DNA of 19,737 bases from an uncultured Collinsella sp. Lineage in GTDB: Bacteria; Actinomycetota; Coriobacteriia; Coriobacteriales; Coriobacteriaceae. Where the stretch lies: positions 1 to 19,737 of the forward strand of contig CABUCQ010000032.1 in NCBI GenBank assembly GCA_902490095.1, in the 5' to 3' direction. The position numbers were made by a program, and so were the translations under genes. Positions within the stretch are counted from its first letter, which is position 1. Every line of letters begins with the position of its first letter. Below are positions 14,069 to 19,737 of this stretch, piece after piece. The notes beneath the pieces are model-generated. The model did no database searches, had not been told where the DNA came from, and was given only the letters and a program-made list of their open reading frames with translations.

Positions 14069-14767
14069 GCGGAGCTTGCTGGTCTCGAAGTACTCGGGGA
14101 ACTGGTCCAGAACCTCGGTTTGGTTGCGGAACATCATGTGCAGGTGCTTGCTGACCAAAAAGCTCGCTTCGATGGGGTCGCGACCGGCGATAGCGCGGCG
14201 AATCTGCTTGTGTTCGTTCACGATGTCCTGATTGTCGAGAACCTGCGTGGCAGCGCGCAGCCAGCGGAAGCGCTCCAGGTCGGCATTGGTCTCTTCGAGC
14301 CACGACCACACGGTGCTGCGACATGCGATGCTAAAAATCATGTGATGCATGAGGTTGTCGCTCAAAAAGAAGCCGATGCGATCCTCTTCGGCCATGGCCT
14401 TTTCCTGCAGCGCGATGGCGCGGTCGAGCTGCTCGATGCCAGCCGACGTGGCGCGCGCGCAGCACTCCACGATCACCTGCTTTTCCAGATGCTCGCGGAT
14501 GTAACAGGCACTCTCGGCAAGGGTGAGGTTGATGGGCGAGACATAGGTGCCGCTCTGGGGCACGGTGCGCACCAGGCCTTCCTGCGCCAAGCGAACCAAA
14601 GCCTCGCGCACGGGCGTGCGACCCATATCCAGGTCGTCGCAAAGTTGCTTGACGCCCAGCTTTTCGCCCGGCTTGTAGTCCAGGTAGACGATTTTGCGTC
14701 GAATGGTGTGATAGGACTGGTCCTGTAGGCTCGTTTCCTGCTCGCCGACGTGCATCGATTCTTCCAT
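14066..14767 (-). CDS. GntR-family transcriptional regulator, FCD subfamily
   Basis: 233 residues from ATG 14767. The winged helix spans about 15-80 (LGVKQLCDDLDMGRTPVREA is the typical recognition segment). The all-helical FCD ligand domain follows, with candidate metal ligands Asp in LSDNLMHH, His in NEHKQI and His in SKHLHMMF. ATG 14767 is preferred because GAGG lies about 6 nt upstream; ATG 14797, adding ten residues, has no ribosome site. FCD regulators usually respond to organic acids or sugar acids. It is divergent from the YeiH-type gene across about 160 bp, so it may control that gene. Its stop codon lies inside hairpin repeat copy 4. Confidence 0.9.
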   Translation of the reverse strand: MEESMHVGEQETSLQDQSYHTIRRKIVYLDYKPGEKLGVKQLCDDLDMGRTPVREALVRLAQEGLVRTVPQSGTYVSPINLTLAESACYIREHLEKQVIVECCARATSAGIEQLDRAIALQEKAMAEEDRIGFFLSDNLMHHMIFSIACRSTVWSWLEETNADLERFRWLRAATQVLDNQDIVNEHKQIRRAIAGRDPIEASFLVSKHLHMMFRNQTEVLDQFPEYFETSKLR

Positions 14768-14797
14768 AGCGCCTCGCAACTGTTCTATCAAACTCAT

Positions 14798-14960
14798 ATG
14801 TCAGTTGTTAATTATGCCGCGAATCAGCTCTCCGCGGTGGGTAATTCGGCTGTTGCCTGAGAACTATTGCGGCATCTTAGTCTGTGTTTGCGCAAGGCTG
14901 CGCTCAATGTTGCCGTATCATAAGCCGTCGCAAACGTGAAATAGAAAGAAGGAATCCCAT
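14798..14960. promoter_or_regulatory. Divergent regulatory region between the GntR and YeiH-type genes
   Basis: ATGCCGC (14814-14820) and GCGGCAT (14869-14875) form an inverted pair 48 bp apart, in AT-rich surroundings, and could be operators of the GntR regulator. No convincing -35/-10 pair was found in either direction. Confidence 0.3.
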
Positions 14961-15995
14961 ATGCAACTGGCAAACATCGTACGCGAGCGCTGGAAAGGCG
15001 TCTTGTTCTGCCTGATCATCGCTATCCCCGCGACGTTGCTCGGCAAACAGATTGAGGTGGTCGGCGGGCCGGTATTTGCCATCCTTTTTGGCATGGTCCT
15101 GGCGCTCGTCTTTCCCAAGAATCGTCGCGAACAGCTCACCGCCGGCGTTACCTATACGTCCAAAAAAGTCTTGCAGTACGCGGTTATCCTGCTTGGCTTT
15201 GGCATGAACCTCTCCCAGATTCTGTCCAAGGGCGCCCAGTCGCTACCGATTATCGTGGCAACGATCTCGACATCGCTTGTCATCGCCTTTGTGCTCTGCC
15301 GCGTTATGAACGTGCCGGGCAAGATCGCGACGCTTGTAGGTGTGGGTTCGTCGATTTGCGGCGGTTCGGCCATTGCTGCGACCGCGCCCGTCATCGATGC
15401 CGACGATCGCGAGATTGCCCAGGCTATTTCGGTCATCTTCCTGTTTAACGTTATCGCGGCGCTCGTGTTTCCAACGCTCGGCGGCATGCTCGGGCTGACC
15501 AACGAGGGCTTTGGCCTGTTTGCCGGTACCGCCATCAACGACACCTCGTCCGTAACGGCTGCGGCGAGCGCTTGGGACAGCATGCATCCCGGCGCCAATG
15601 TGCTCGAGAGCGCCACAGTGGTCAAGCTCACCAGGACGTTGGCCATTATTCCCATCACGTTGGTCCTCGCATGCTGGCAGATGCATCTGGCACGCAAGGC
15701 CGGTGGCGACGCTAAGAGCACGTTCTCGCTTAAACGCGCGTTTCCCATGTTTGTGCTGTTCTTTGTGCTGGCGAGCGTGATCACCACGGTGTTTCAGCTT
15801 CCTGTGTCCATCACGGCGCCCATCAAGGAGCTGTCGAAGTTCTTTATTGTGATGGCCATGGCGGCTATTGGTTTTAATACCGATATCGTCGAGCTGGTCA
15901 AAAAGGGCGGCAAGCCCATCGCGCTGGGCTTTTGCTGCTGGATTGGCATTGCGTGCATGAGTTTGGGAATGCAGCACGTGCTGGGAATCTGGTAG
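14961..15995 (+). CDS. YeiH-family (UPF0324) putative sulfate exporter, integral membrane protein
   Basis: 344 residues, close to E. coli YeiH. About ten hydrophobic segments are visible, starting with GVLFCLIIAIPATLLG (13-28) and GGPVFAILFGMVLALVF (35-51). The family signature GVGSSICGGSAIAA is at 127-140, and TAINDTSSVTAAASA follows in the second half. The family is annotated as a putative sulfate or sulfur-compound exporter, mostly from association and homology; the substrate is not established. AAGAAGGAA lies about 7 nt before ATG 14961. The divergent GntR/FCD gene is the likely regulator. Confidence 0.88.
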   Translation: MQLANIVRERWKGVLFCLIIAIPATLLGKQIEVVGGPVFAILFGMVLALVFPKNRREQLTAGVTYTSKKVLQYAVILLGFGMNLSQILSKGAQSLPIIVATISTSLVIAFVLCRVMNVPGKIATLVGVGSSICGGSAIAATAPVIDADDREIAQAISVIFLFNVIAALVFPTLGGMLGLTNEGFGLFAGTAINDTSSVTAAASAWDSMHPGANVLESATVVKLTRTLAIIPITLVLACWQMHLARKAGGDAKSTFSLKRAFPMFVLFFVLASVITTVFQLPVSITAPIKELSKFFIVMAMAAIGFNTDIVELVKKGGKPIALGFCCWIGIACMSLGMQHVLGIW

Positions 15996-16009
15996 AGAAG
16001 TAGCTTGTT

Positions 16010-16030
16010 TGCGTGCTGCGTGCTGCGTGC
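16010..16030. repeat. Triple 7-bp tandem repeat
   Basis: TGCGTGC is repeated three times without a gap, 14 nt after the YeiH-type stop codon. Slipped-strand variation in copy number is possible; no gene is disrupted by it. Confidence 0.7.
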
Positions 16031-16048
16031 TGGTGAGCGCATTCTCAC

Positions 16049-16125
16049 GGTGGAGCGATAGGAGCTCTTGCGGGTATGGCTTGTCCGCAGGTTTATAAGT
16101 CCCGAAGAGCTCTTATCGCCCCGCC
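16049..16125. other. Long imperfect hairpin, possible small RNA, terminator or miniature element
   Basis: GGTGG (16049-16053) and GCGATAGGAGCTCTTGCGGG (16055-16074) pair with CCCGAAGAGCTCTTATCGC (16101-16119) and CCGCC (16121-16125). The stem is about 25 bp with one bulge, one mismatch and G-U pairs, and the loop is 26 nt. No T tract follows. It fills the gap between the YeiH-type gene and the NtrC-like regulator; the mirrored GAGCTCTT core is notable. Confidence 0.6.
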
Positions 16126-16180
16126 AGGATGGCGATGCGGGGCAACACCTATACTCGCAGGACGGCGCTTTCTGCCCTAT

Positions 16181-16232
16181 AGTGTTTGGTGAGCAATATC
16201 GTTCAATTTTGAAACACTCGGTCGTGCGACCG
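16181..16232. promoter_or_regulatory. Palindromes upstream of the NtrC-like regulator gene
   Basis: AGTGTTT (16181-16187) and AAACACT (16212-16218) form an inverted repeat, directly followed by the perfect 14-bp palindrome CGGTCGTGCGACCG (16219-16232). They lie 37-88 bp before the start codon and may be binding sites of this Fis-type regulator. CCTATAGT near 16176 could be a -10. Confidence 0.4.
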
Positions 16233-16268
16233 TCGGCGGTTGCACGTCGCTGCGGACAGGGGCAAATC

Positions 16269-17486
16269 ATGGATAGCGATGCCAAGCTGAACATCTTGAC
16301 CGATGCCCTAGCTGCTGCCGGGGCCTCGGCATTGGCAATCGATGCGCGTGGGGACGTCGCGATCTCTACCATGAATGGCGCGGCGCTTGAGCGGGATGTG
16401 GCGGCTTTTGTCGCTGAGCGTCTCGACCGTATAGGAGACGGCGCGCGTCTGGTTATGGGGCGTGAGGGTACGCACCTGAGCCTGACCGTTCGCCCCACCG
16501 ACAAAGAGGGCGGGGGGCTTTGGGTCGTCGTGGTCCGCGAGGTGCGCGGCGCCGCGGCGCATGCGGGCATCGAGTGGCTCAACGCCGACGAGGTTGAGGC
16601 CCGCTACGAATCGAGCGCGTACGGCATCGTTGAGGGTGCCGCTGCGGTAGCTGCACCGGTTGCCGAGAGCTACGCGCGCGGTGTGCCCCTTATGCTCGAG
16701 GGTGAGCTGGGAGCGGGTCAGGTTGAGATCGCCAAGCGCCTCTATCTGGACGGTCCTTTTGCCGATCAGCCCTTTGTTTCCGTCGCGCTCGATGAACTCA
16801 CCGATCGCGGTTGGCGCCATGTGCTCAAAAGCGCCGAATCGCCGTTGTTCCAAACGGGGATGACCCTTTGCATTGAGGGCTGGAACGCGGTTGGCCCCCA
16901 GCGCCTCCGCGAGCTGGTCTCCACGATGGCCGACACCGCGTTGGCGACGCGCTGTCATGTGGTGCTGACGGCGAATGACATGCCGGGCGGCAGCGAAAGT
17001 GATCAAGTCGCCTTTGTGACCGAGCGCTTCGCCTGTGCGGTGGGCGTGGCGCCGGCAATCGCCGAGCAGGGGGCCGCGTCGACGAAGGTTGCGCGCTATT
17101 TGGAATATCTCGCTGATGCATTTGGGACGGCAGCGCCCACGCTGTCTGCCGCGGCGACGAAGACGCTCGATGCTTATCGCTGGCCGCGCAATTATCTGCA
17201 GCTCCGCGAGGTCTCGGAACGACTGTATATATTGGTGGGGGCGGGCACGGTGGACCGCGCTGTGGCGGAGGAAGTGCTCGCCCAAGAGGACGTGATTAAG
17301 ACCGCAACCTTTGGCGCCCCGACGCTCGAAAGCGACCTGTATATCCTGCGACCGCTGGCCGATACCGAGCGAGATATCGCGCATCTGGTTGTAGACCATC
17401 TCCACGGCAACCGAACCCGTGCGGCGGAGGTGCTGGGCATAAGCCGTACAACGCTGTGGCGCTTGCTGAAGGACGATGACCGTTGA
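16269..17486 (+). CDS. Degenerate NtrC-like (AAA+) regulator with C-terminal Fis-type helix-turn-helix
   Basis: 405 residues. Residues 1-100 form an unassigned sensor-like domain. Residues about 130-325 resemble the AAA+ core of sigma-54 activators but the ATP site is lost: Walker A reads GELGAGQVE (145-153) without the Lys, and Walker B reads TLCIEGWN (199-206) instead of LFLDE. No GAFTGA loop is seen. YRWPRNYLQLREVSERLYIL (303-322) matches the sensor-II helical part. The C-terminus (about 368-400, NRTRAAEVLGISRTTLWRLL) is a clear Fis-type helix-turn-helix. It is probably a DNA-binding regulator that works without ATP hydrolysis or sigma-54. ATG 16269 is chosen for AGGGG 7 nt upstream; the frame is open further back through the hairpin at 16049-16125. 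Confidence 0.78.
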   Translation: MDSDAKLNILTDALAAAGASALAIDARGDVAISTMNGAALERDVAAFVAERLDRIGDGARLVMGREGTHLSLTVRPTDKEGGGLWVVVVREVRGAAAHAGIEWLNADEVEARYESSAYGIVEGAAAVAAPVAESYARGVPLMLEGELGAGQVEIAKRLYLDGPFADQPFVSVALDELTDRGWRHVLKSAESPLFQTGMTLCIEGWNAVGPQRLRELVSTMADTALATRCHVVLTANDMPGGSESDQVAFVTERFACAVGVAPAIAEQGAASTKVARYLEYLADAFGTAAPTLSAAATKTLDAYRWPRNYLQLREVSERLYILVGAGTVDRAVAEEVLAQEDVIKTATFGAPTLESDLYILRPLADTERDIAHLVVDHLHGNRTRAAEVLGISRTTLWRLLKDDDR

Positions 17487-17497
17487 GCGAGGCGCCC

Positions 17498-17526
17498 GTG
17501 ACCGCGCGCGACGCGTGTGCTACAGT
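17498..17526 (+). promoter_or_regulatory. Promoter of the unknown membrane protein gene
   Basis: GTGACC (17498-17503) and TACAGT (17521-17526) are 17 bp apart, with an extended TGC directly before the -10. The predicted leader is about 40 nt. Confidence 0.6.
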
Positions 17527-17570
17527 CCAAAGCGTTATTGTTTCGATTTGGTTACGGCGTGCGAGGGCAT

Positions 17571-18146
17571 ATGGCTGAGACTTCAAAACCGAGCCGCAGA
17601 AGGCGGAGTGCCGCGCCGGTCAACCGACGCACAACATCGGTGACGTGGGGTAAACACGCCTCGGGGTTTGATGGCTCGTTCAAGCGCACTAAATACGGCT
17701 ATCCTTCGGCAAGCGCCCGCTTGGCAATGCAGGCAGAGTCCTCACTGTGGGGCCGCAAACGCGTGGTGGGTTCAAAGCTCAAGCACGACGGAACGCTCGG
17801 TTACATCAGCCGCGGGGCGGCTCGCCGCAGTGGGCTCAATCCTGCTGGTTGGCATCGTTATGTGCCGATCGTGGCCGTCGTTGCGGTGATCGTCATCGCA
17901 CTCGCTGCGCTTGGCTACGCCGGCGGTGGCGCCAACTTGGACGCAGTGTTTAAATCGCCCGAGCTCGCGCATGCAGGCACAGAAGTTGTCGAGGGCGCTC
18001 AGACCCAGATGGGCGTCGCGCCCCAGCGCGGCATCGTTGCGGCGGCCTCCACCATCGCCGATGCGCAAAAGGACGAAGACAAGCAAGGCGACGACGCCGA
18101 AACGGCCCAGACGAACGAAACGACGACAACTCCATCGGCGGGATAA
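17571..18146 (+). CDS. Uncharacterised single-pass membrane protein
   Basis: 191 residues, not recognised. Residues 1-97 are strongly basic (SKPSRRRRSA near the N-terminus, many Lys/Arg) and should stay in the cytoplasm. One transmembrane helix is at about 98-119 (YVPIVAVVAVIVIALAALGY). The remaining 70 residues are Ala-, Gln-, Asp- and Thr-rich, end in a low-complexity tail (NETTTTPSAG), and should face outside. No Cys lipobox or catalytic motif is seen. ATG 17571 has GAGGG 4-5 nt upstream. It has its own promoter 84 bp after the NtrC-like gene, so the two are probably separate units. Confidence 0.75.
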   Translation: MAETSKPSRRRRSAAPVNRRTTSVTWGKHASGFDGSFKRTKYGYPSASARLAMQAESSLWGRKRVVGSKLKHDGTLGYISRGAARRSGLNPAGWHRYVPIVAVVAVIVIALAALGYAGGGANLDAVFKSPELAHAGTEVVEGAQTQMGVAPQRGIVAAASTIADAQKDEDKQGDDAETAQTNETTTTPSAG

Positions 18147-18156
18147 GTTGCGAGTG

Positions 18157-18192
18157 GGGCAGCTAATTTGGGACGGGGCCTTTCAGCTGCCC
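18157..18192 (+). terminator. Possible terminator hairpin after the membrane protein gene
   Basis: GGGCAGCT and AGCTGCCC form a perfect 8-bp stem with a 20-nt loop, 10 nt after the stop. No T tract follows, so confidence is low. Confidence 0.35.
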
Positions 18193-18246
18193 AAGTGCCG
18201 AATGCCAACAGTAACTCATCCGATGTCAGTCGCCAGCAGCGAGCGG

Positions 18247-18268
18247 CCGCCGTTCGGTAGAACGGCGG
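18247..18268 (-). terminator. Hairpin after the nitroreductase gene
   Basis: CCGCCGTTC-GGTA-GAACGGCGG is a perfect 9-bp stem with a tetraloop, 6 nt beyond the minus-strand stop codon. No U tract follows; it may be a weak terminator or a 3' stabiliser. Confidence 0.5.
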
Positions 18269-18274
18269 AACTGT

Positions 18275-18796
18275 CTACTTCACGTACACCACGTTGTCGC
18301 GGCGCGGCTTTGCCTCGGGTAGCGTGTCCTCGGCGTAGCCAAGAATGCAGTTACCGACACCGCGCAGGCTGCCGTCGGCGGGCAGGCCCCAGCTGGCCAA
18401 CAGCTCCAGGCCCTCGGGCGAGTCAAAGACCTCATGCGCGCGGTGAATCCAGCACGAATCGACGCCCAGTGCATAGGCGGCGTTGAGCAGGTTGCCCATG
18501 GCGAGCGAGCCGTCTTCCAGATGTGTGGGCACGCTGCGGTCAACCAGCACCACCACAACGGTCTTGGCGCCATAGAAGGGGTCGCTGTTGCTGCCCATGA
18601 CCTGGGCGTTGAGCTGTGAGAGACGCTCGACGGTCGCGGGGTCGGTGACGGCGACAAACGTCACCGGTTGGCGGCCCATGCCGCTCGGTGCATATTGGCC
18701 GGCTTCGATAATACGTGCAAGCTTTTCGGCCTCGACGGGACGATCGCTGTAGTTGCGGCAGCTGCGACGGTGAATGAGTGCTTCGATAGTCTCCAT
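18275..18796 (-). CDS. Nitroreductase-family FMN oxidoreductase
   Basis: 173 residues, typical of small nitroreductases, which are NAD(P)H- and FMN-dependent and reduce nitro groups, quinones or flavin. FMN-binding features: HRRSCRNYSDRPV (phosphate-binding Arg/Ser near 16-28), PSGMGRQP, and the helix GNLLNAAYALGVDSCWIH. The C-terminal GNCILGYAED segment matches the strand typical of the family. ATG 18796 has AAGGAGA 5 nt upstream; the open frame upstream (to 18892) has no ribosome site and is not homologous to the family. Substrate unknown. Confidence 0.9.
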   Translation of the reverse strand: METIEALIHRRSCRNYSDRPVEAEKLARIIEAGQYAPSGMGRQPVTFVAVTDPATVERLSQLNAQVMGSNSDPFYGAKTVVVVLVDRSVPTHLEDGSLAMGNLLNAAYALGVDSCWIHRAHEVFDSPEGLELLASWGLPADGSLRGVGNCILGYAEDTLPEAKPRRDNVVYVK

Positions 18797-18907
18797 GGTG
18801 TCTCCTTGCGGTGGCGTTGCAGATGCCCCGTTCATACCCGTCGGGCTCAAACGATAGACGGTCAATTGCCCGGCCAAAAGGATGGATTCCAATTGGCAAA
18901 GTAGGTT

Positions 18908-18936
18908 TGCATAAAAGTACCTTCAGAATGTGACAA
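18908..18936 (-). promoter_or_regulatory. Promoter of the nitroreductase gene
   Basis: On the minus strand TTGTCA (18936-18931) and TATGCA (18913-18908) are exactly 17 bp apart. The leader would be about 105 nt. Confidence 0.6.
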
Positions 18937-19010
18937 ACCAATGGGATGGTTAAACGTTTTATCCCGTCTACCCTGCGGTTTTTTACCACTTGCCTAAATG
19001 AAGCCCGCAT

Positions 19011-19027
19011 AACCTTTGATAAAGGTT
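19011..19027. other. Perfect inverted repeat in the leader of the 96-residue gene
   Basis: AACCTTT-GAT-AAAGGTT, a 7-bp repeat with a 3-nt loop, 64 bp before the start codon. It could be a leader hairpin or an operator. The surrounding region 18937-19090 is AT-rich and should hold the promoter of the next gene, but I see no clean hexamer pair. Confidence 0.4.
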
Positions 19028-19090
19028 TTACTAAAGGAGTACCAACGTTTATCAATGCGCCGTGGTGGCGCCGGGCCAGGAGGTAACATC

Positions 19091-19381
19091 ATGTTCCAGG
19101 CTGGAGATGTCGTCGAGACCGATTTCGAAGGATTTCTGAAGCTGCTGCGTTCCAAGACGCGCGCTTTCGTGTCGATCAACGATCACGAGTACTACATCAC
19201 GCACACCGATGGCTATTGGCGTGTTCAGGATTGCGAGGCCCTCAACGACAAGGGCCACTTTACTGACTGTTCCGAGCTGGTCAACACGGTCTGCGAGGTC
19301 GTCGAGCTGCCGTGGATTGCCGGCAAGAGCCTGCATGACAGCTTCTCGGGCGCTACGGTCTATGAGGCCGTCGCCGCTTAA
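19091..19381 (+). CDS. Conserved-looking small cytoplasmic protein of unknown function
   Basis: 96 residues, no recognised family. Soluble, with no signal or membrane segment; mixed hydrophobic/charged composition consistent with a small alpha/beta fold (SKTRAFVSINDHEYYITHTD, then GYWRVQDCEALNDKGHF). Three cysteines are not arranged as a metal site. The start is supported by AGGAGG (19078-19083) 7 nt before ATG 19091; an in-frame start at 19016 would add 25 residues that do not look like protein continuation. It is a single gene with a strong terminator. Confidence 0.8.
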   Translation: MFQAGDVVETDFEGFLKLLRSKTRAFVSINDHEYYITHTDGYWRVQDCEALNDKGHFTDCSELVNTVCEVVELPWIAGKSLHDSFSGATVYEAVAA

Positions 19382-19407
19382 CAGGCAATAAAACTCGATT
19401 TTCACGT

Positions 19408-19445
19408 GACCGCTGGCGCCGCCCCCGCGCCGGCGGTCTTTTTCT
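19408..19445 (+). terminator. Intrinsic terminator after the 96-residue gene
   Basis: A 12-bp stem, GACCGCTGGCGC / GCGCCGGCGGTC, with one T-G pair and a C-rich 7-nt loop, followed by TTTTT. Confidence 0.9.
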
Positions 19446-19486
19446 GCCGATAGGCCATAAAAATGCACGCATTTGCGGAGAGCCTG

Positions 19487-19515
19487 TTGACGATAGTCAA
19501 AACTCGGACTAATCT
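19487..19515 (+). promoter_or_regulatory. Promoter of the MarR-type gene
   Basis: TTGACG (19487-19492) and TAATCT (19510-19515) are 17 bp apart, a near-consensus sigma-70 promoter. TTGAC and GTCAA form a small inverted repeat across its -35 (19487-19500). Confidence 0.72.
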
Positions 19516-19548
19516 AGAGACACATAATTGGTCAAAAATCGGACAATT
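19496..19548 (+). promoter_or_regulatory. Tandem 18-bp direct repeats over the MarR-type promoter, likely operators
   Basis: GTCAAAACTCGGACTAAT (19496-19513) and GTCAAAAATCGGACAATT (19531-19548) match at 15 of 18 positions, with starts 35 bp apart. The first spans spacer and -10, the second lies between the expected transcription start and the ribosome site. This placement fits negative autoregulation. Confidence 0.65.
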
Positions 19549-19562
19549 GAATGGTGGGATAG

Positions 19563-19737
19563 ATGAATAGTGCGGTTACGCTGGTCGACTTCGATCGGTT
19601 GCTCAATGGACTCGACCATATCTATTCGGAGTTCTCGCGCGCCTGCGGCCTTTCGGACTGCGCCTATTGGATGCTCGTCGACACCAGCACGGCGGGCGGC
19701 AGTATTGCCGTAAGCCGTCTGACAAGCGAATGGTTCT
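19563..19737 (+). CDS. MarR-family transcriptional regulator, N-terminal part (cut by window edge)
   Basis: 58 codons are visible. The start ATG 19563 follows GGTGGGA (19553-19559) at 3 nt spacing. The translation begins MNSAVTLVDFDRLLNGLDHI and continues with YSEFSRACGLSDCAYWMLVD, the N-terminal dimerisation helix and following helix typical of MarR proteins (Y-x-E-F...GLS...YWML). The DNA-binding wing lies beyond the window. Tandem repeats over its promoter suggest autoregulation. The family call is moderate because the recognition helix is absent from the window. Confidence 0.7.
   Translation, partial: MNSAVTLVDFDRLLNGLDHIYSEFSRACGLSDCAYWMLVDTSTAGGSIAVSRLTSEWF

Noticed and set aside
16250..16266. 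GGACAGGGG before the NtrC-like gene, considered as another loop of the hairpin repeat family
   Set aside because: It lacks flanking inverted arms and serves as the ribosome binding site.

Overview
The window looks like chromosomal DNA from a high-GC anaerobic gut actinobacterium of the Coriobacteriia. Collinsella is my best guess, from the overall style of the proteins and the GC-rich codon use; this is an inference and no marker gene proves it. Most genes are single-gene units or short operons closed by strong GC-rich hairpin terminators.

Layout. 1-522 (minus): start of a TrmA/RumA-type RNA uracil methyltransferase, cut by the window edge. 545-2970 (plus): a promoter, a polar amino acid ABC transporter operon (Tat-type lipoprotein receptor, permease, ATPase) and its terminator. 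3211-5286 (plus): an EF-G-like translation factor with altered GTPase motifs, closed by a terminator it shares with a convergent secreted or anchored nuclease (5416-6399, minus). 6560-8691: an islet with one gene, an AlbA_2/HATPase/winged-helix protein, preceded by about 210 bp of repeated TTAGAGAGA sites and flanked by two direct copies of a hairpin repeat. 8867-9745 (minus) larE and 9919-10569 (plus) a HAD phosphatase are divergent. 10683-11792 (minus): a LacI-family regulator with a likely auto-operator. 12106-13953 (plus): glmS. 14066-14767 (minus): a GntR/FCD regulator divergent from a YeiH-type membrane protein (14961-15995). 16269-17486 (plus): a degenerate NtrC-like regulator. 17571-18146 (plus): an unknown single-pass membrane protein. 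18275-18796 (minus): a nitroreductase. 19091-19381 (plus): a 96-residue unknown. 19563-end (plus): start of a MarR-type regulator with tandem repeats over its promoter.

Two things stand out. First, the islet gene at 6870-8570 sits behind at least eight exact copies, plus several near copies, of a 9-bp motif in both orientations. Centre-to-centre distances are close to one, two or four helical turns, and the array covers the promoter and runs almost to the start codon. This suggests cooperative autoregulation by a regulator of little-described type. Second, a family of intergenic hairpin repeats occurs five times. Four copies share an almost invariant left half and a CCTGTCCC loop, with right arms that vary but mostly keep pairing; a fifth has a different stem around the same loop. 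They resemble REP-type elements mobilised in trans. Two flank the islet, one abuts the lacI-type promoter, and one supplies the stop codon of the GntR gene.

The remaining genes are mostly housekeeping or metabolic functions with no evident joint pathway.
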